Positions 42,026-50,514 of a DNA stretch of 64,000 nucleotides are shown here, piece after piece. Both the position numbers and the translations under genes were made by a program. The stretch's first letter is position 1. Every line of letters begins with the position of its first letter. The stretch is from Clostridium estertheticum subsp. estertheticum (GTDB lineage Bacteria > Bacillota > Clostridia > Clostridiales > Clostridiaceae): the NCBI RefSeq assembly GCF_001877035.1, contig NZ_CP015756.1, forward strand, positions 425,001-489,000. Reading direction: 5' to 3'. The notes beneath the pieces are model-generated. The model was not told the origin of the DNA. It was given only the letters and a program-made list of their open reading frames with translations, and did not search any database.

Positions 42026-42814
42026 ATGGATATAATTAAGAAATTTTCATTAGAAGGTAAAGTTGCATTAGTTACAGGTGCATCATATGGTATTGGATTT
42101 GCTATTGCAAAGTCTTATAGTGAGGCTGGAGCAACAATAGTATTTAATGACATAAATCAAGAACTTGTGAACAAGGGAATAAAAGCTTATTCAGAAGAAG
42201 GCATAAAAGCTTTTGGATATGTATGCGATGTTACAGATGAAGAGATGGTAAATGAATTAGTTAAAAAGATTGAAAAAGAAGTTGGAGTAATTGATATCCT
42301 TGTAAATAATGCAGGAATAATTAAGCGTGTAGCAATGATTGATATGAAAGCGGCAGATTTTAGAAAGGTTATAGATGTAGATCTAAACGCACCATTTATA
42401 GTATCTAAAGCTGTAATACCTGCAATGATTAAAAAGGGACATGGTAAAATAATAAATATATGTTCAATGATGAGTGAACTAGGACGTGAAACCGTTTCAG
42501 CTTATGCAGCTGCAAAAGGTGGACTTAAGATGTTAACTAAAAACATTGCAGCTGAATATGGTGAATACAACATTCAATGTAATGGAATTGGACCAGGATA
42601 TATAGCAACACCTCAAACTGCACCACTAAGAACCCAGGGACATCCATTTAATAATTTTATTATAGGAAAAACTCCTGCTGCACGTTGGGGAACAACAGAA
42701 GATTTAGTAGGACCTGCAGTCTTTTTAGCATCTGATGCATCAGATTTTGTAAATGGCCATGTGTTATATGTAGATGGTGGAATACTCGCTACTCTTGGAA
42801 AACAACCAGAATAA
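42026..42814 (+). CDS. SDR-family oxidoreductase, gluconate 5-dehydrogenase-like
   Basis: ATG 42026, directly after GAGGAGGAAT, is preferred over the upstream frame start, giving 262 residues. Cofactor motif TGASYGIG, NNAG, and the catalytic Ser...Tyr-x-x-x-Lys (SMMSELGRETVSAYAAAKGG) are all present. GPGYIATPQTAPLR is typical of gluconate 5-dehydrogenase/KduD-type enzymes, which interconvert keto- and hydroxy-sugar acids with NAD(P)H. It lies behind the LacI gene and before an RpiB-like gene. The exact substrate cannot be given. Confidence 0.85.
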   Translation: MDIIKKFSLEGKVALVTGASYGIGFAIAKSYSEAGATIVFNDINQELVNKGIKAYSEEGIKAFGYVCDVTDEEMVNELVKKIEKEVGVIDILVNNAGIIKRVAMIDMKAADFRKVIDVDLNAPFIVSKAVIPAMIKKGHGKIINICSMMSELGRETVSAYAAAKGGLKMLTKNIAAEYGEYNIQCNGIGPGYIATPQTAPLRTQGHPFNNFIIGKTPAARWGTTEDLVGPAVFLASDASDFVNGHVLYVDGGILATLGKQPE

Positions 42815-42832
42815 GATAGTGCTCGCACTATC
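42815..42832 (+). promoter_or_regulatory. Short hairpin between the SDR and RpiB-family genes
   Basis: GATAGTGC-TC-GCACTATC lies just after the SDR stop and 20 bases before the next start. There is no T-run, so an mRNA processing or stability element is more likely than a terminator. Confidence 0.4.
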
Positions 42833-42851
42833 CATAATAGGAGGAATATAA

Positions 42852-43493
42852 ATGAAAATTGCTTTAATTAACGAAAATAGCCAAGCAGGAAAAAATAAAA
42901 TCATATATGAAACATTAAAAAAAGTAGTACAGCCAAAAGGCCATGAGGTATTTAATTATGGAATGTACAGCGCAGATGATGAGGCGCAATTAACATATGT
43001 TCAAAATGGTATTTTAGCAGCTATTCTTTTAAACTCAGGAGCAGCTGATTATATAATTACTGGATGTGGTACTGGAGAAGGAGCAATGCTAGCATGCAAT
43101 TCATTCCCAGGAGTGATATGTGGTCATGTACAAGATCCAACAGATGCATATCTGTTTGCACAAGTTAATGATGGAAATGCTATAGCAATGCCTTTTGCTA
43201 AGGGATTTGGATGGGGAGCAGAATTAAATTTGGAAGACATATTCACAAGATTATTCCAAGGCGAAAGTGGTAAGGGATATCCAAAAGAAAGAGTTGTTCC
43301 AGAACAAAGAAATAAAAAGATATTAGATGAAGTTAAAAAAGTAACATATAAAGATATGGCGACAATTTTAAAAGATATAGATCAAGATCTATTAAAAGGT
43401 GCTATAGGCGGAGAAAAATTCAAAGAATATTTCTTTGCTAATTGTAAATGTGAAGAAATGAAAGAAATAATTAAAAATATATTAGGAAAATAA
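42852..43493 (+). CDS. RpiB/LacA/LacB-family sugar-phosphate isomerase
   Basis: The 213-residue protein begins MKIALINENSQAGKN and has D-Y-I-I-T-G-C-G-T-G-E-G-A-M-L-A-C-N, the RpiB active-site loop with the reactive Cys. It is longer than RpiB (about 150 residues). The added C-terminal part contains FGWGAELNLEDIF and a Cys pair (NCKCEE). This longer type is often found with hexuronate or pectin genes. It is in one operon with the SDR. GGAGGAA precedes the ATG. Confidence 0.83.
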   Translation: MKIALINENSQAGKNKIIYETLKKVVQPKGHEVFNYGMYSADDEAQLTYVQNGILAAILLNSGAADYIITGCGTGEGAMLACNSFPGVICGHVQDPTDAYLFAQVNDGNAIAMPFAKGFGWGAELNLEDIFTRLFQGESGKGYPKERVVPEQRNKKILDEVKKVTYKDMATILKDIDQDLLKGAIGGEKFKEYFFANCKCEEMKEIIKNILGK

Positions 43494-43507
43494 GATGATT
43501 TAAAGGT

Positions 43508-43543
43508 AAAATCCACAACTAATTAATAAGTTGTGGATTTTCT
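43508..43543 (+). terminator. Terminator after the RpiB-family gene
   Basis: AAAATCCACAACT (43508-43520) pairs exactly with AGTTGTGGATTTT (43529-43541). Confidence 0.82.
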
Positions 43544-43651
43544 TATTGTGTATGGTTTAGGAGTATAATTTAATGGAGAAAGTATCAAGTGCAGCTTGAC
43601 AATGTCAAAACAGTTATAAAAATTATTGGAGTAGGGTAAGGAGCGTGAGAT

Positions 43652-44749
43652 ATGAGTGAAAAAGCAATTTTAGGCAAAAGTATTAGCTACTATCAGCGAC
43701 TAGGCATTAATAAAGAAGTCGAAGCCTGGGAAGATGGAATGAGAAGCACTGGTGGTAGAGGTACATACGAATGGTGGTATTTTGATGCTGAGTACTTAGA
43801 TGGTACTAAAGTAGTTGTTATATTTTATACAAAGAATGGATTCGATGTAAGAGGTCTTGCAAATCCAACAGCATCACTTGAGATAACTTTTCCAAATGGG
43901 AAAAAGATATTAAAGCGTATTTCTGAGGGTAAGGGGCAAAAGATTCGTGCTTCAAGGGAGGTATGTGATTTATTAATTTGCCAAAGCAGTATTAAATATT
44001 CAAAAGGGAATTACTTAATACATTTTATAGATGGCGATGTTGAATATACTTGTACAATGAAGCCTAAATTACCAATGTGGCGCCCGGGAACAGGACATTG
44101 GTATTATGGAGAAAAACAGGAATATTATTTTGCATGGATTGTTGCACAACCATCTGCAGACATTAGTGCAACTTTAAAGATCAAAGGAGAAAAGTTTGAG
44201 TTAAATGGTTATGGATATCACGACCACAACTGGGGTAATATCCATATGAGAAAAATCATGAATCATTGGTATTGGTGTCGTGCAAATATTGGTCCTTATA
44301 CAATCATAGCGTGTGATATTATTACGGAAAAGAAATATGACTATACTAGATTGCCGGTTATGATGATAGCTAAAGATGGGATTATATTAGATGATAACGA
44401 AGAAAAAACAGTAATTAAAAGATTGAATACTAAATATCATCCAATAACTAAAAAATTCATTGATAATAATTTGATGTTTATACATCAAGTGCATAATGAA
44501 ATTAAATACCAAGTAGAATTTAAAAGAGAAGATGATATTTTAGCTTTTAATATGCTTGATAGATTAGGAATAGCTCCAATAAGAAACTTTATAGCTAAAG
44601 CTTTGGGGGTCAATCCAACTTATATAAGATGCATTGGTGAAGTCAAGTTAACGGTTGAAAAAAATGGAAATATAGAGGTTTTTCAGAAAGAAGGATTATG
44701 GGAGCAGATGTTTTTTGGCAGTAATAAAGATGCTATTATAGAAAATTAA
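43652..44749 (+). CDS. CrtC/AttH-like lipocalin-fold protein
   Basis: The 365-residue protein has GTYEWWYFDAEYLDG near the N-terminus and GYGYHDHNWGNIHM in the middle. This is the E-W-W-Y-F-D and H-D-(H)-x-W-G pair typical of the hydroxyneurosporene synthase/AttH superfamily. Members include carotenoid hydratases, but most clostridial ones have no known substrate. No signal peptide is visible. No carotenoid gene is seen nearby, so a lipid-related hydratase or binding role is more plausible than carotenoid synthesis. Confidence 0.72.
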   Translation: MSEKAILGKSISYYQRLGINKEVEAWEDGMRSTGGRGTYEWWYFDAEYLDGTKVVVIFYTKNGFDVRGLANPTASLEITFPNGKKILKRISEGKGQKIRASREVCDLLICQSSIKYSKGNYLIHFIDGDVEYTCTMKPKLPMWRPGTGHWYYGEKQEYYFAWIVAQPSADISATLKIKGEKFELNGYGYHDHNWGNIHMRKIMNHWYWCRANIGPYTIIACDIITEKKYDYTRLPVMMIAKDGIILDDNEEKTVIKRLNTKYHPITKKFIDNNLMFIHQVHNEIKYQVEFKREDDILAFNMLDRLGIAPIRNFIAKALGVNPTYIRCIGEVKLTVEKNGNIEVFQKEGLWEQMFFGSNKDAIIEN

Positions 44750-44790
44750 AACCCTGGACTAATTATATTAATAAATTAGTCCAGGGTTTA
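44747..44790 (+). terminator. Terminator after the CrtC-like gene
   Basis: AAACCCTGGACTAATT pairs exactly with AATTAGTCCAGGGTTT around a short AT loop; it ends at the gene stop. Confidence 0.82.
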
Positions 44791-44974
44791 TTATGTTTTG
44801 AATTAGTTAGTAAATTAGGTCATTAAATAATTTCCATTAGATAATATTGTAATGATTCTTAAAGTTTATACATTGTTTATATTTAGTTTATAAAAAGTAG
44901 AGAAATTAAACTTAAAATAGAATTATTAGGATTACGAACCTCACTATCAAAAATATTTAACTTTGGAGGATAAG

Positions 44975-45172
44975 ATGATTAAAATATTATTTATAATGGA
45001 TGCTATAGTGCTAATAATAGCATTAGTTTTTTGGATTATTGGGTTAAAGTATCAGAGAAATGATGCAGACAATTCAAAAGGTGCTGAATACATATTAGGG
45101 GCTACTGGTGTTACCGGAATCTGTATTATTTTTAGTGCTATACTTTTTATACCAACGTTCTTTCCAATTTAA
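44975..45172 (+). CDS. Small two-helix membrane protein, unknown function
   Basis: ATG 44975 follows GGAGGATAAG and is preferred. The 65-residue protein consists of two membrane helices (about 3-24 and 43-63) with a short charged loop (KYQRNDADNSKG). It has its own terminator and stands alone. I do not recognise a named family. Confidence 0.6.
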   Translation: MIKILFIMDAIVLIIALVFWIIGLKYQRNDADNSKGAEYILGATGVTGICIIFSAILFIPTFFPI

Positions 45173-45524
45173 ATCGGAAAGTTATTGAATCATATACTAA
45201 AGATAGAATTCAATTAAAATACATATATATATATTAGAATATTATTTATAAAATAGATACTTAAAACATTATAAATAAAGGCTATATCGGTTATTACAAC
45301 TGATATAGCCTTTAATAATTAAGGAACATATTATGATTATTTTTGATAAATTGTAATATTAAGGACTGAATAGGAGGATAATAATCATTTATTGAACTAA
45401 TTTAATAAAAATTTAATATATAGCTAAGGAAATTTTGATACTTATTGATACTTATCGATACTTATCGTGTAGAATATAAGCTATTGAATTTATATTTTGA
45501 ATTATAAATATGTAGGAGGCTATC
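45173..45524 (+). promoter_or_regulatory. Spacer with terminator and three tandem 10-base repeats before the efflux operon
   Basis: At 45278-45313 AAGGCTATATC pairs with GATATAGCCTT (terminator of the small membrane-protein gene). At 45437-45466 GATACTTATY is repeated three times in tandem with exactly 10-base period. AGAATATAAG follows, which may be the -10 region of the MacA-like operon. Repeats one helical turn apart suit cooperative regulator binding. Confidence 0.55.
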
Positions 45525-46580
45525 ATGAAAAAGAAAATTATTATTGGCGTAGTAATAGTAGCAATTGTAGGTATTATTGGAGGGATTCAGTTCACTTCAA
45601 GAAATAAGAAACAGGTTATAACTGTAAAGACTTCAAAGGTTTCGATAGGTGATGTGAAAATGTACTTATCTACCACAGCTACTATAAAATCTAAAAACGA
45701 AAAGGATTATGCTGTATCTGCGGCAACTAAGATTTCAAATGTTAAAGTTAGCGTTGGTGATAAAGTTAAAAAAGGGGATATTATATTAATTTATGATACA
45801 GCTGATCTTAATAATCAACAAGAATCTGCTCAAATTAATTATAATAATGCTATATCTCAAAAAAAGGATGCAGTGAATAAAAATGATAATGCAAATGTAT
45901 TATCTGACGAAAAGATAAACCAGCTAGATAATGCTGTTTTAGCAGCTCAGAACACTCTTGACTCAGTAAAAATTAAATTATCACAAAACTCAAATATTAC
46001 ATCTGACATTGATGGAGTAGTAACGGAAGTTAATGTTATAAGTGGTCAAACCGGAGGACAGGGAACGGCTATAATTGTTCAGGATATATCAAATTTAAAG
46101 GGAATTGTTAAAGTTGGAAAATATGATGCTGCTAAAGTTGCTATTGGGCAATCAGCAACAATTTTAAGTAGTGGTAAGAGTTATAAAGCCAAGGTCTCAA
46201 AAATCTATCCAACGGCAACGCTTAATACAACAGCTACAGGTGGAGATACTACTTTAACTGTAGAAATTGATGTACTAGAAGCAGCGCCACAGTTAAAGGT
46301 AAACTTTGACTCAGATGTGGATATATTGCTTAATCAAGTGCTGGCTACTCTGAAGGTTCCTGCACAATCAATATTAACTAATAAAGATGGGTCTACTTAT
46401 TTGTTTGTTATCAGTGATGGAAAAGCAGTCCAAAGAAATGTAAAATTAGGACTCCAATCAGATACTGATATGGAAATAGTAAGTGGTGTAAAAGTGGGTG
46501 AGAGTGTAATATTAAATCCAGGTAGCTCCATCACAAATGGTGTAATGGTTAAAGATTCTATTAATCTAGGAGGAAAATAA
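45525..46580 (+). CDS. Efflux periplasmic-adaptor-type subunit (HlyD/MacA-like)
   Basis: The 351-residue protein has one N-terminal membrane helix (4-24) and a biotinyl-lipoyl-like/HlyD part split by a coiled coil (residues about 95-150, N-N-Q-Q-E-S-A-Q-I-N-Y-N-N-A). GVVTEVNVISGQTG and beta-barrel segments to residue 350 follow. It forms the link between a MacB-type ABC pump and the outside. AGGAGG precedes the ATG. The stop overlaps the start of the ATPase gene (TAATG). Confidence 0.88.
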   Translation: MKKKIIIGVVIVAIVGIIGGIQFTSRNKKQVITVKTSKVSIGDVKMYLSTTATIKSKNEKDYAVSAATKISNVKVSVGDKVKKGDIILIYDTADLNNQQESAQINYNNAISQKKDAVNKNDNANVLSDEKINQLDNAVLAAQNTLDSVKIKLSQNSNITSDIDGVVTEVNVISGQTGGQGTAIIVQDISNLKGIVKVGKYDAAKVAIGQSATILSSGKSYKAKVSKIYPTATLNTTATGGDTTLTVEIDVLEAAPQLKVNFDSDVDILLNQVLATLKVPAQSILTNKDGSTYLFVISDGKAVQRNVKLGLQSDTDMEIVSGVKVGESVILNPGSSITNGVMVKDSINLGGK

Positions 46581-47272
46581 TGATAGAAGTAAAGGATGTA
46601 TTAAAGAGATACATAACTGGAGATATTGATTTTACTGCACTTAAATCGGTAAGCCTTAAAATTGAGAAAGGTGAATTCACTGCAATAATGGGACCTTCAG
46701 GTTCCGGAAAATCAACTTTTATGAATATTTTAGGATGCTTGGATAGAATGGATAGTGGTACATATTTTTTAAACGGCCTGGATGTCTCCAATCTTGAAGA
46801 TAATCAACTTGCATTAATAAGAAATAAAGAGATAGGATTTGTATTTCAAGCATTTAATCTACTCCCAAGGATATCAGTACTTGAAAATGTTATGCTTCCA
46901 ATGCTTTATGCAGGAATACCAGCAAAAGAAAGAAAGGATAGGGCACTTATCGCACTTGAAAAGGTTGGACTTAGTGACAGAATTAAACATAGGCCTAATG
47001 AGATATCTGGTGGACAAAAACAAAGAGTTGCAATTGCAAGGGCAATGGTTAATAACCCTGCAGTTATTATGGCAGATGAACCAACAGGTAATCTAGATAC
47101 AAAATCATCAATTGAAATCATGAAAATATTTCAAAATTTAAATGCGGATGGTGCTACTATTTTAATGGTTACCCATGAAGATGATATAGCAAAATGTGCA
47201 AAAAGAATTGTAAGATTCCTAGATGGAAAAATAGTTGATGACTACCCTGTTTCAGGAAGAACAATATTATAG
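46580..47272 (+). CDS. ABC transporter ATP-binding protein, MacB/LolD-like
   Basis: The 230-residue ATPase has Walker [11 protein letters not shown]-loop [10 protein letters not shown], signature ISGGQKQR, Walker [13 protein letters not shown] and H-loop VTHE. The gene shares an A with the adaptor stop codon (TAATG), so translation is coupled. In Gram-negative MacB the ATPase and permease are one protein; here they are two, as usual for Firmicutes. Confidence 0.93.
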   Translation: MIEVKDVLKRYITGDIDFTALKSVSLKIEKGEFTAIMGPSGSGKSTFMNILGCLDRMDSGTYFLNGLDVSNLEDNQLALIRNKEIGFVFQAFNLLPRISVLENVMLPMLYAGIPAKERKDRALIALEKVGLSDRIKHRPNEISGGQKQRVAIARAMVNNPAVIMADEPTGNLDTKSSIEIMKIFQNLNADGATILMVTHEDDIAKCAKRIVRFLDGKIVDDYPVSGRTIL

Positions 47273-47319
47273 ATAATATATTACGCGTAAATATTTTCAC
47301 GATAAAATGGAGGGCAGTT

Positions 47320-48549
47320 ATGAATATTTTAGAGAGTCTCAAAATGGCTATAGCAAGTATCCTATCAAATAAAATGAGATCTTTTCTCACAATGCTAGGA
47401 ATTATAATAGGTATAAGCTCAGTAATTACTATTGTCGCGCTTGGTAATGGAGGGAAAAATTATATTGGAGATGAATTTGCTAAAATGGGGTCAAATACAG
47501 TTACTCTAAATGTGGATCCATCGAAAGTAGAGCAAATAAGTGATTATTTTACACTCGATGATGTAAAACAAATAAAAAGCAGAGTAGATACTGCTAAGTA
47601 TATTTCTCCAACTGTTTCAAAAAAAGGAACAGCTAGAACTGAAACAAAGACTAGTACAGCAAATGTTACTGGAGTTAATACGGATTATTCATTAATAAGT
47701 AATGTAGAAATTGTATATGGAAGATTTTTAAATGAGAGAGAAGTTGAAGAAGGCAAGGCTGTTGCAGTAATTGATCAAACTTCAGCAAAGGCACTGTTTG
47801 GGACTGATGATGCTGTAGGTAAATCATTTAAATTAGGACCAGTAGCTTCTAGTAAAAGTGCAACTGTTGTTGGTGTTTCAAAAGCAAGTAGCATGTTCGG
47901 AGGTAGTAGTGGACCACGTAGCAGAGGTGGTGACAGTACACCAACACTTGTAACAGTGCCAATTACATTTCTTGAAACACTATTTCCATTAGATTTTAAT
48001 ATATCAACGCTTACTATGACATCTACTTCACAGGCGAATTCTGTGCAAACTGGAAATGAAGCCTTGAAAATTCTTCAGGCTAAACATGATAACAAAACTT
48101 TAGACCTTTATAAGGCTACTAATTCGGCTAGTATGCTTGAGTCAATTAATCAAGTTTTAGGGATTTTCACAGCATTCCTTAGTGCGGTAGCTGCGATATC
48201 TCTTTTGGTTGGAGGTATTGGAGTTATGAATATAATGCTTGTTTCTGTAACTGAGAGAACAAAAGAGATTGGTATTAGAAAAGCAATTGGTGCTACCACT
48301 AATGCTATATTATTTCAATTTTTGACTGAATCCGTAATATTATCGCTTATAGGAGGGCTTATAGGTATGACACTTGGTATAGTTGCAGCTAAGATAATAG
48401 GATCTTTTGCAGGAATTACTCCTAGTGTTTCCATCCTTGTTATATTAGAAACAATATTGTTTTCGTCAGCAGTTGGAATATTTTTTGGAATTTATCCTGC
48501 AAGAAAAGCTGCAAAATTAAATCCTATAGATGCACTTCGATATGAATAG
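47320..48549 (+). CDS. ABC transporter permease, MacB-like (FtsX family)
   Basis: The 409-residue permease has a first membrane helix (about 20-40), an extracellular MacB-type domain (about 45-275) and three C-terminal helices (285-310, 335-360, 370-395). FtsX motifs NKMRSFLTMLGIIIGISSVI, VSVTERTKEIGIRKAIGA and PARKAAKLNPIDALRYE are textbook examples. With the two genes upstream it forms a full efflux system, likely for peptides, macrolides or other amphiphiles. Confidence 0.93.
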   Translation: MNILESLKMAIASILSNKMRSFLTMLGIIIGISSVITIVALGNGGKNYIGDEFAKMGSNTVTLNVDPSKVEQISDYFTLDDVKQIKSRVDTAKYISPTVSKKGTARTETKTSTANVTGVNTDYSLISNVEIVYGRFLNEREVEEGKAVAVIDQTSAKALFGTDDAVGKSFKLGPVASSKSATVVGVSKASSMFGGSSGPRSRGGDSTPTLVTVPITFLETLFPLDFNISTLTMTSTSQANSVQTGNEALKILQAKHDNKTLDLYKATNSASMLESINQVLGIFTAFLSAVAAISLLVGGIGVMNIMLVSVTERTKEIGIRKAIGATTNAILFQFLTESVILSLIGGLIGMTLGIVAAKIIGSFAGITPSVSILVILETILFSSAVGIFFGIYPARKAAKLNPIDALRYE

Positions 48550-48555
48550 ATTTTA

Positions 48556-48613
48556 ATAATAGGGAATATAGGTGGATTTAGTAAAGTAAATCCATGTACA
48601 TTCCCTATTACTT
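48556..48613. terminator. Bidirectional terminator between the efflux operon and MaoC gene 1
   Basis: Nested stems AATAGGGAATA/(T)ATTCCCTATT and GGATTTA/TAAATCC separate the convergent genes. Confidence 0.7.
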
Positions 48614-48634
48614 ATTCTAAATGACATATATTAA

Positions 48635-49051
48635 TTATTTAGGTGGCATAACGGTTGCTATACCTTTAAGAACAACAACGCCATCTTGATTAGTACATGT
48701 TGTACTTAATTTCATAATATTTTTTATGTCGAATTTTTCTATTACTTCAACTTCAGCTTTTATAGTATCTCCAAATCTAACTGGCGCTGTAAATCTAAGT
48801 TCTTGACCTAGATAAATAGTGCCTGGTCCAGGCAATTTCATGCCGAGTACCGCAGAAACAAAACCTGCGGTTAGCATGCCATGTGCAATTCTACCTTTGA
48901 AAATTGTTGTTTCAGCTTCTCGTTGATTTATATGAGCAGGATTTAAATCTCCGGTTATTCCGGCATAAAGATATACATCAGATTCACTTATAGTTTTTTC
49001 AAAGGAATCTTTATCTCCAATATTTAGTTCTTTCATTGTTAAACCTTTCAT
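48635..49051 (-). CDS. MaoC-family (R)-enoyl-CoA hydratase, PhaJ-like (copy 1)
   Basis: The 138-residue hot-dog protein has YAGITGDLNPAHINQREAE and KGRIAHGML, the hydratase-2 motif with the catalytic Asp and His of PhaJ-type enzymes. These reversibly convert (R)-3-hydroxyacyl-CoA to trans-2-enoyl-CoA. It is last in the order CoA transferase, GntP permease, MaoC, with 28 bases to the permease gene. A near-identical copy is at 55594. AAAGGAGG precedes the ATG. Confidence 0.88.
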   Translation of the reverse strand: MKGLTMKELNIGDKDSFEKTISESDVYLYAGITGDLNPAHINQREAETTIFKGRIAHGMLTAGFVSAVLGMKLPGPGTIYLGQELRFTAPVRFGDTIKAEVEVIEKFDIKNIMKLSTTCTNQDGVVVLKGIATVMPPK

Positions 49052-49079
49052 TAAAAACGCCTCCTTTTATTTTGATATA

Positions 49080-50477
49080 TTATACAAAATGAATAATTGA
49101 TTGTAATCCAATTAGAAGGAAGCATGTTCCTGTCTTAAGAAGAGTTATAGCAAATATATCTTTATAAGCTTGTTTGTGTGTTAAACCTGCAATCCCAAGG
49201 AGTGTAATAACGGCTCCATTATGAGGAAGTGTATCCATTCCACCAGATGCCATTGCAGCAACTCTATGAAGCAATTGAGGGCTTATACCAGTACTTGATG
49301 CCCAAGCTAAGTAGTGTTTGCCAAAAGTATCAAGGGCTATACTCATACCACCGGAAGCGGAACCTGTTACTCCAGATAGAACATTCACTGTAACTGCTTC
49401 TGATAGTAGTGGACTACCATGAGGATTTATATTTGTTAAAGCATGGGCAATGGATTGAAAACCTGGTAATGTTTTTATAACATTACCGAAACCTACTTCA
49501 GATGCCGTATTTATAACGGCTAGGAGAGAACCGATAGCACCAGCATTGATAGCATTAGCTAAATTACCTTGCATACGTTTAGGATTGATAAGCATAGCAA
49601 GAAGAATTCCTACGATAAGTGAAATCATGAGTGCCCAGTTATTCATAGTTCCGACAACACCAGCTGATAACATATTGTAAGGTTTCTTAGTTACCCAAGA
49701 TAAGATATTCCAATGTGGAAAAACTAATTTTTGTAGAATGAGGGTCACAACTAGTACTGAAACCAACGGTAATGCTGATAAAAATGCATTTGGCAAACTA
49801 GCATCGTCAACTATAATAGGTTCATTAGTATGATTTTTACCATATCCTTCTCCAGCTGCTTGTGCTTTACGCTTACGCCACTCTAGATAAAACATACCAG
49901 ATGACATAATAATGATTGCTCCAAGTATTCCCATTATAGGTGCAGCATAAAGATCTGTATTAAAAAATTTCATTGGGATGGAGTTCTGAATCTGTGGTGT
50001 TCCAGGGAGTGAATCCATAGTAAATGTAAAGGCGCCAAGTGCAATAGTTCCTGGCACAAGACGTTTTGGGATGTCTGCTTCTTTAAAAATAGATGCTGCA
50101 AATGGATATACCGCGAATGCTACTACAAATAAACTTACACCACCATAGGTAAGGATAGCTGCTGATAAAACTACAGAGAGGATCGCTCTTTCTTTTCCTA
50201 ATTTCTCTACTATAGTTTTTGCAATTGATTTTGCTGCGCCAGACTGTTCCATTGTTTTTCCGAATATTGCCCCCAACAGAAAGAACGGAAAATAAATTGT
50301 TATATATTTACCAAGATTGGGTAAGAATATTTCTGTATACGTGGGCAAAATAGCCATTCCAGAAAATAAAGCGGCTAATAGTGCAAAAATAGGGGCAAAA
50401 ACAATGACTGAGAAACCCTTATAGGCCATAAACATTAATAGACATAAACTTAATAATATCCCGAAAACTCCTAACAT
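49080..50477 (-). CDS. GntP-family permease (copy 1)
   Basis: The 465-residue membrane protein has about 12 helices. GAIFGKTMEQSGAAKSIA, TFTMDSLPGTPQIQNSIPMKFF and GMDTLPHNGAVITLL are typical of the GntP group often placed beside CoA-transferase or hydroxybutyrate genes rather than gluconate kinase. Import of a short acid such as 3-hydroxybutyrate or acetoacetate is an inference from that setting. It is nearly identical to the copy at 52257. Confidence 0.87.
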   Translation of the reverse strand: MLGVFGILLSLCLLMFMAYKGFSVIVFAPIFALLAALFSGMAILPTYTEIFLPNLGKYITIYFPFFLLGAIFGKTMEQSGAAKSIAKTIVEKLGKERAILSVVLSAAILTYGGVSLFVVAFAVYPFAASIFKEADIPKRLVPGTIALGAFTFTMDSLPGTPQIQNSIPMKFFNTDLYAAPIMGILGAIIIMSSGMFYLEWRKRKAQAAGEGYGKNHTNEPIIVDDASLPNAFLSALPLVSVLVVTLILQKLVFPHWNILSWVTKKPYNMLSAGVVGTMNNWALMISLIVGILLAMLINPKRMQGNLANAINAGAIGSLLAVINTASEVGFGNVIKTLPGFQSIAHALTNINPHGSPLLSEAVTVNVLSGVTGSASGGMSIALDTFGKHYLAWASSTGISPQLLHRVAAMASGGMDTLPHNGAVITLLGIAGLTHKQAYKDIFAITLLKTGTCFLLIGLQSIIHFV

Positions 50478-50514
50478 TAAAAAAACCTCCTAATTATATT
50501 TTGTTTTAAATCAT

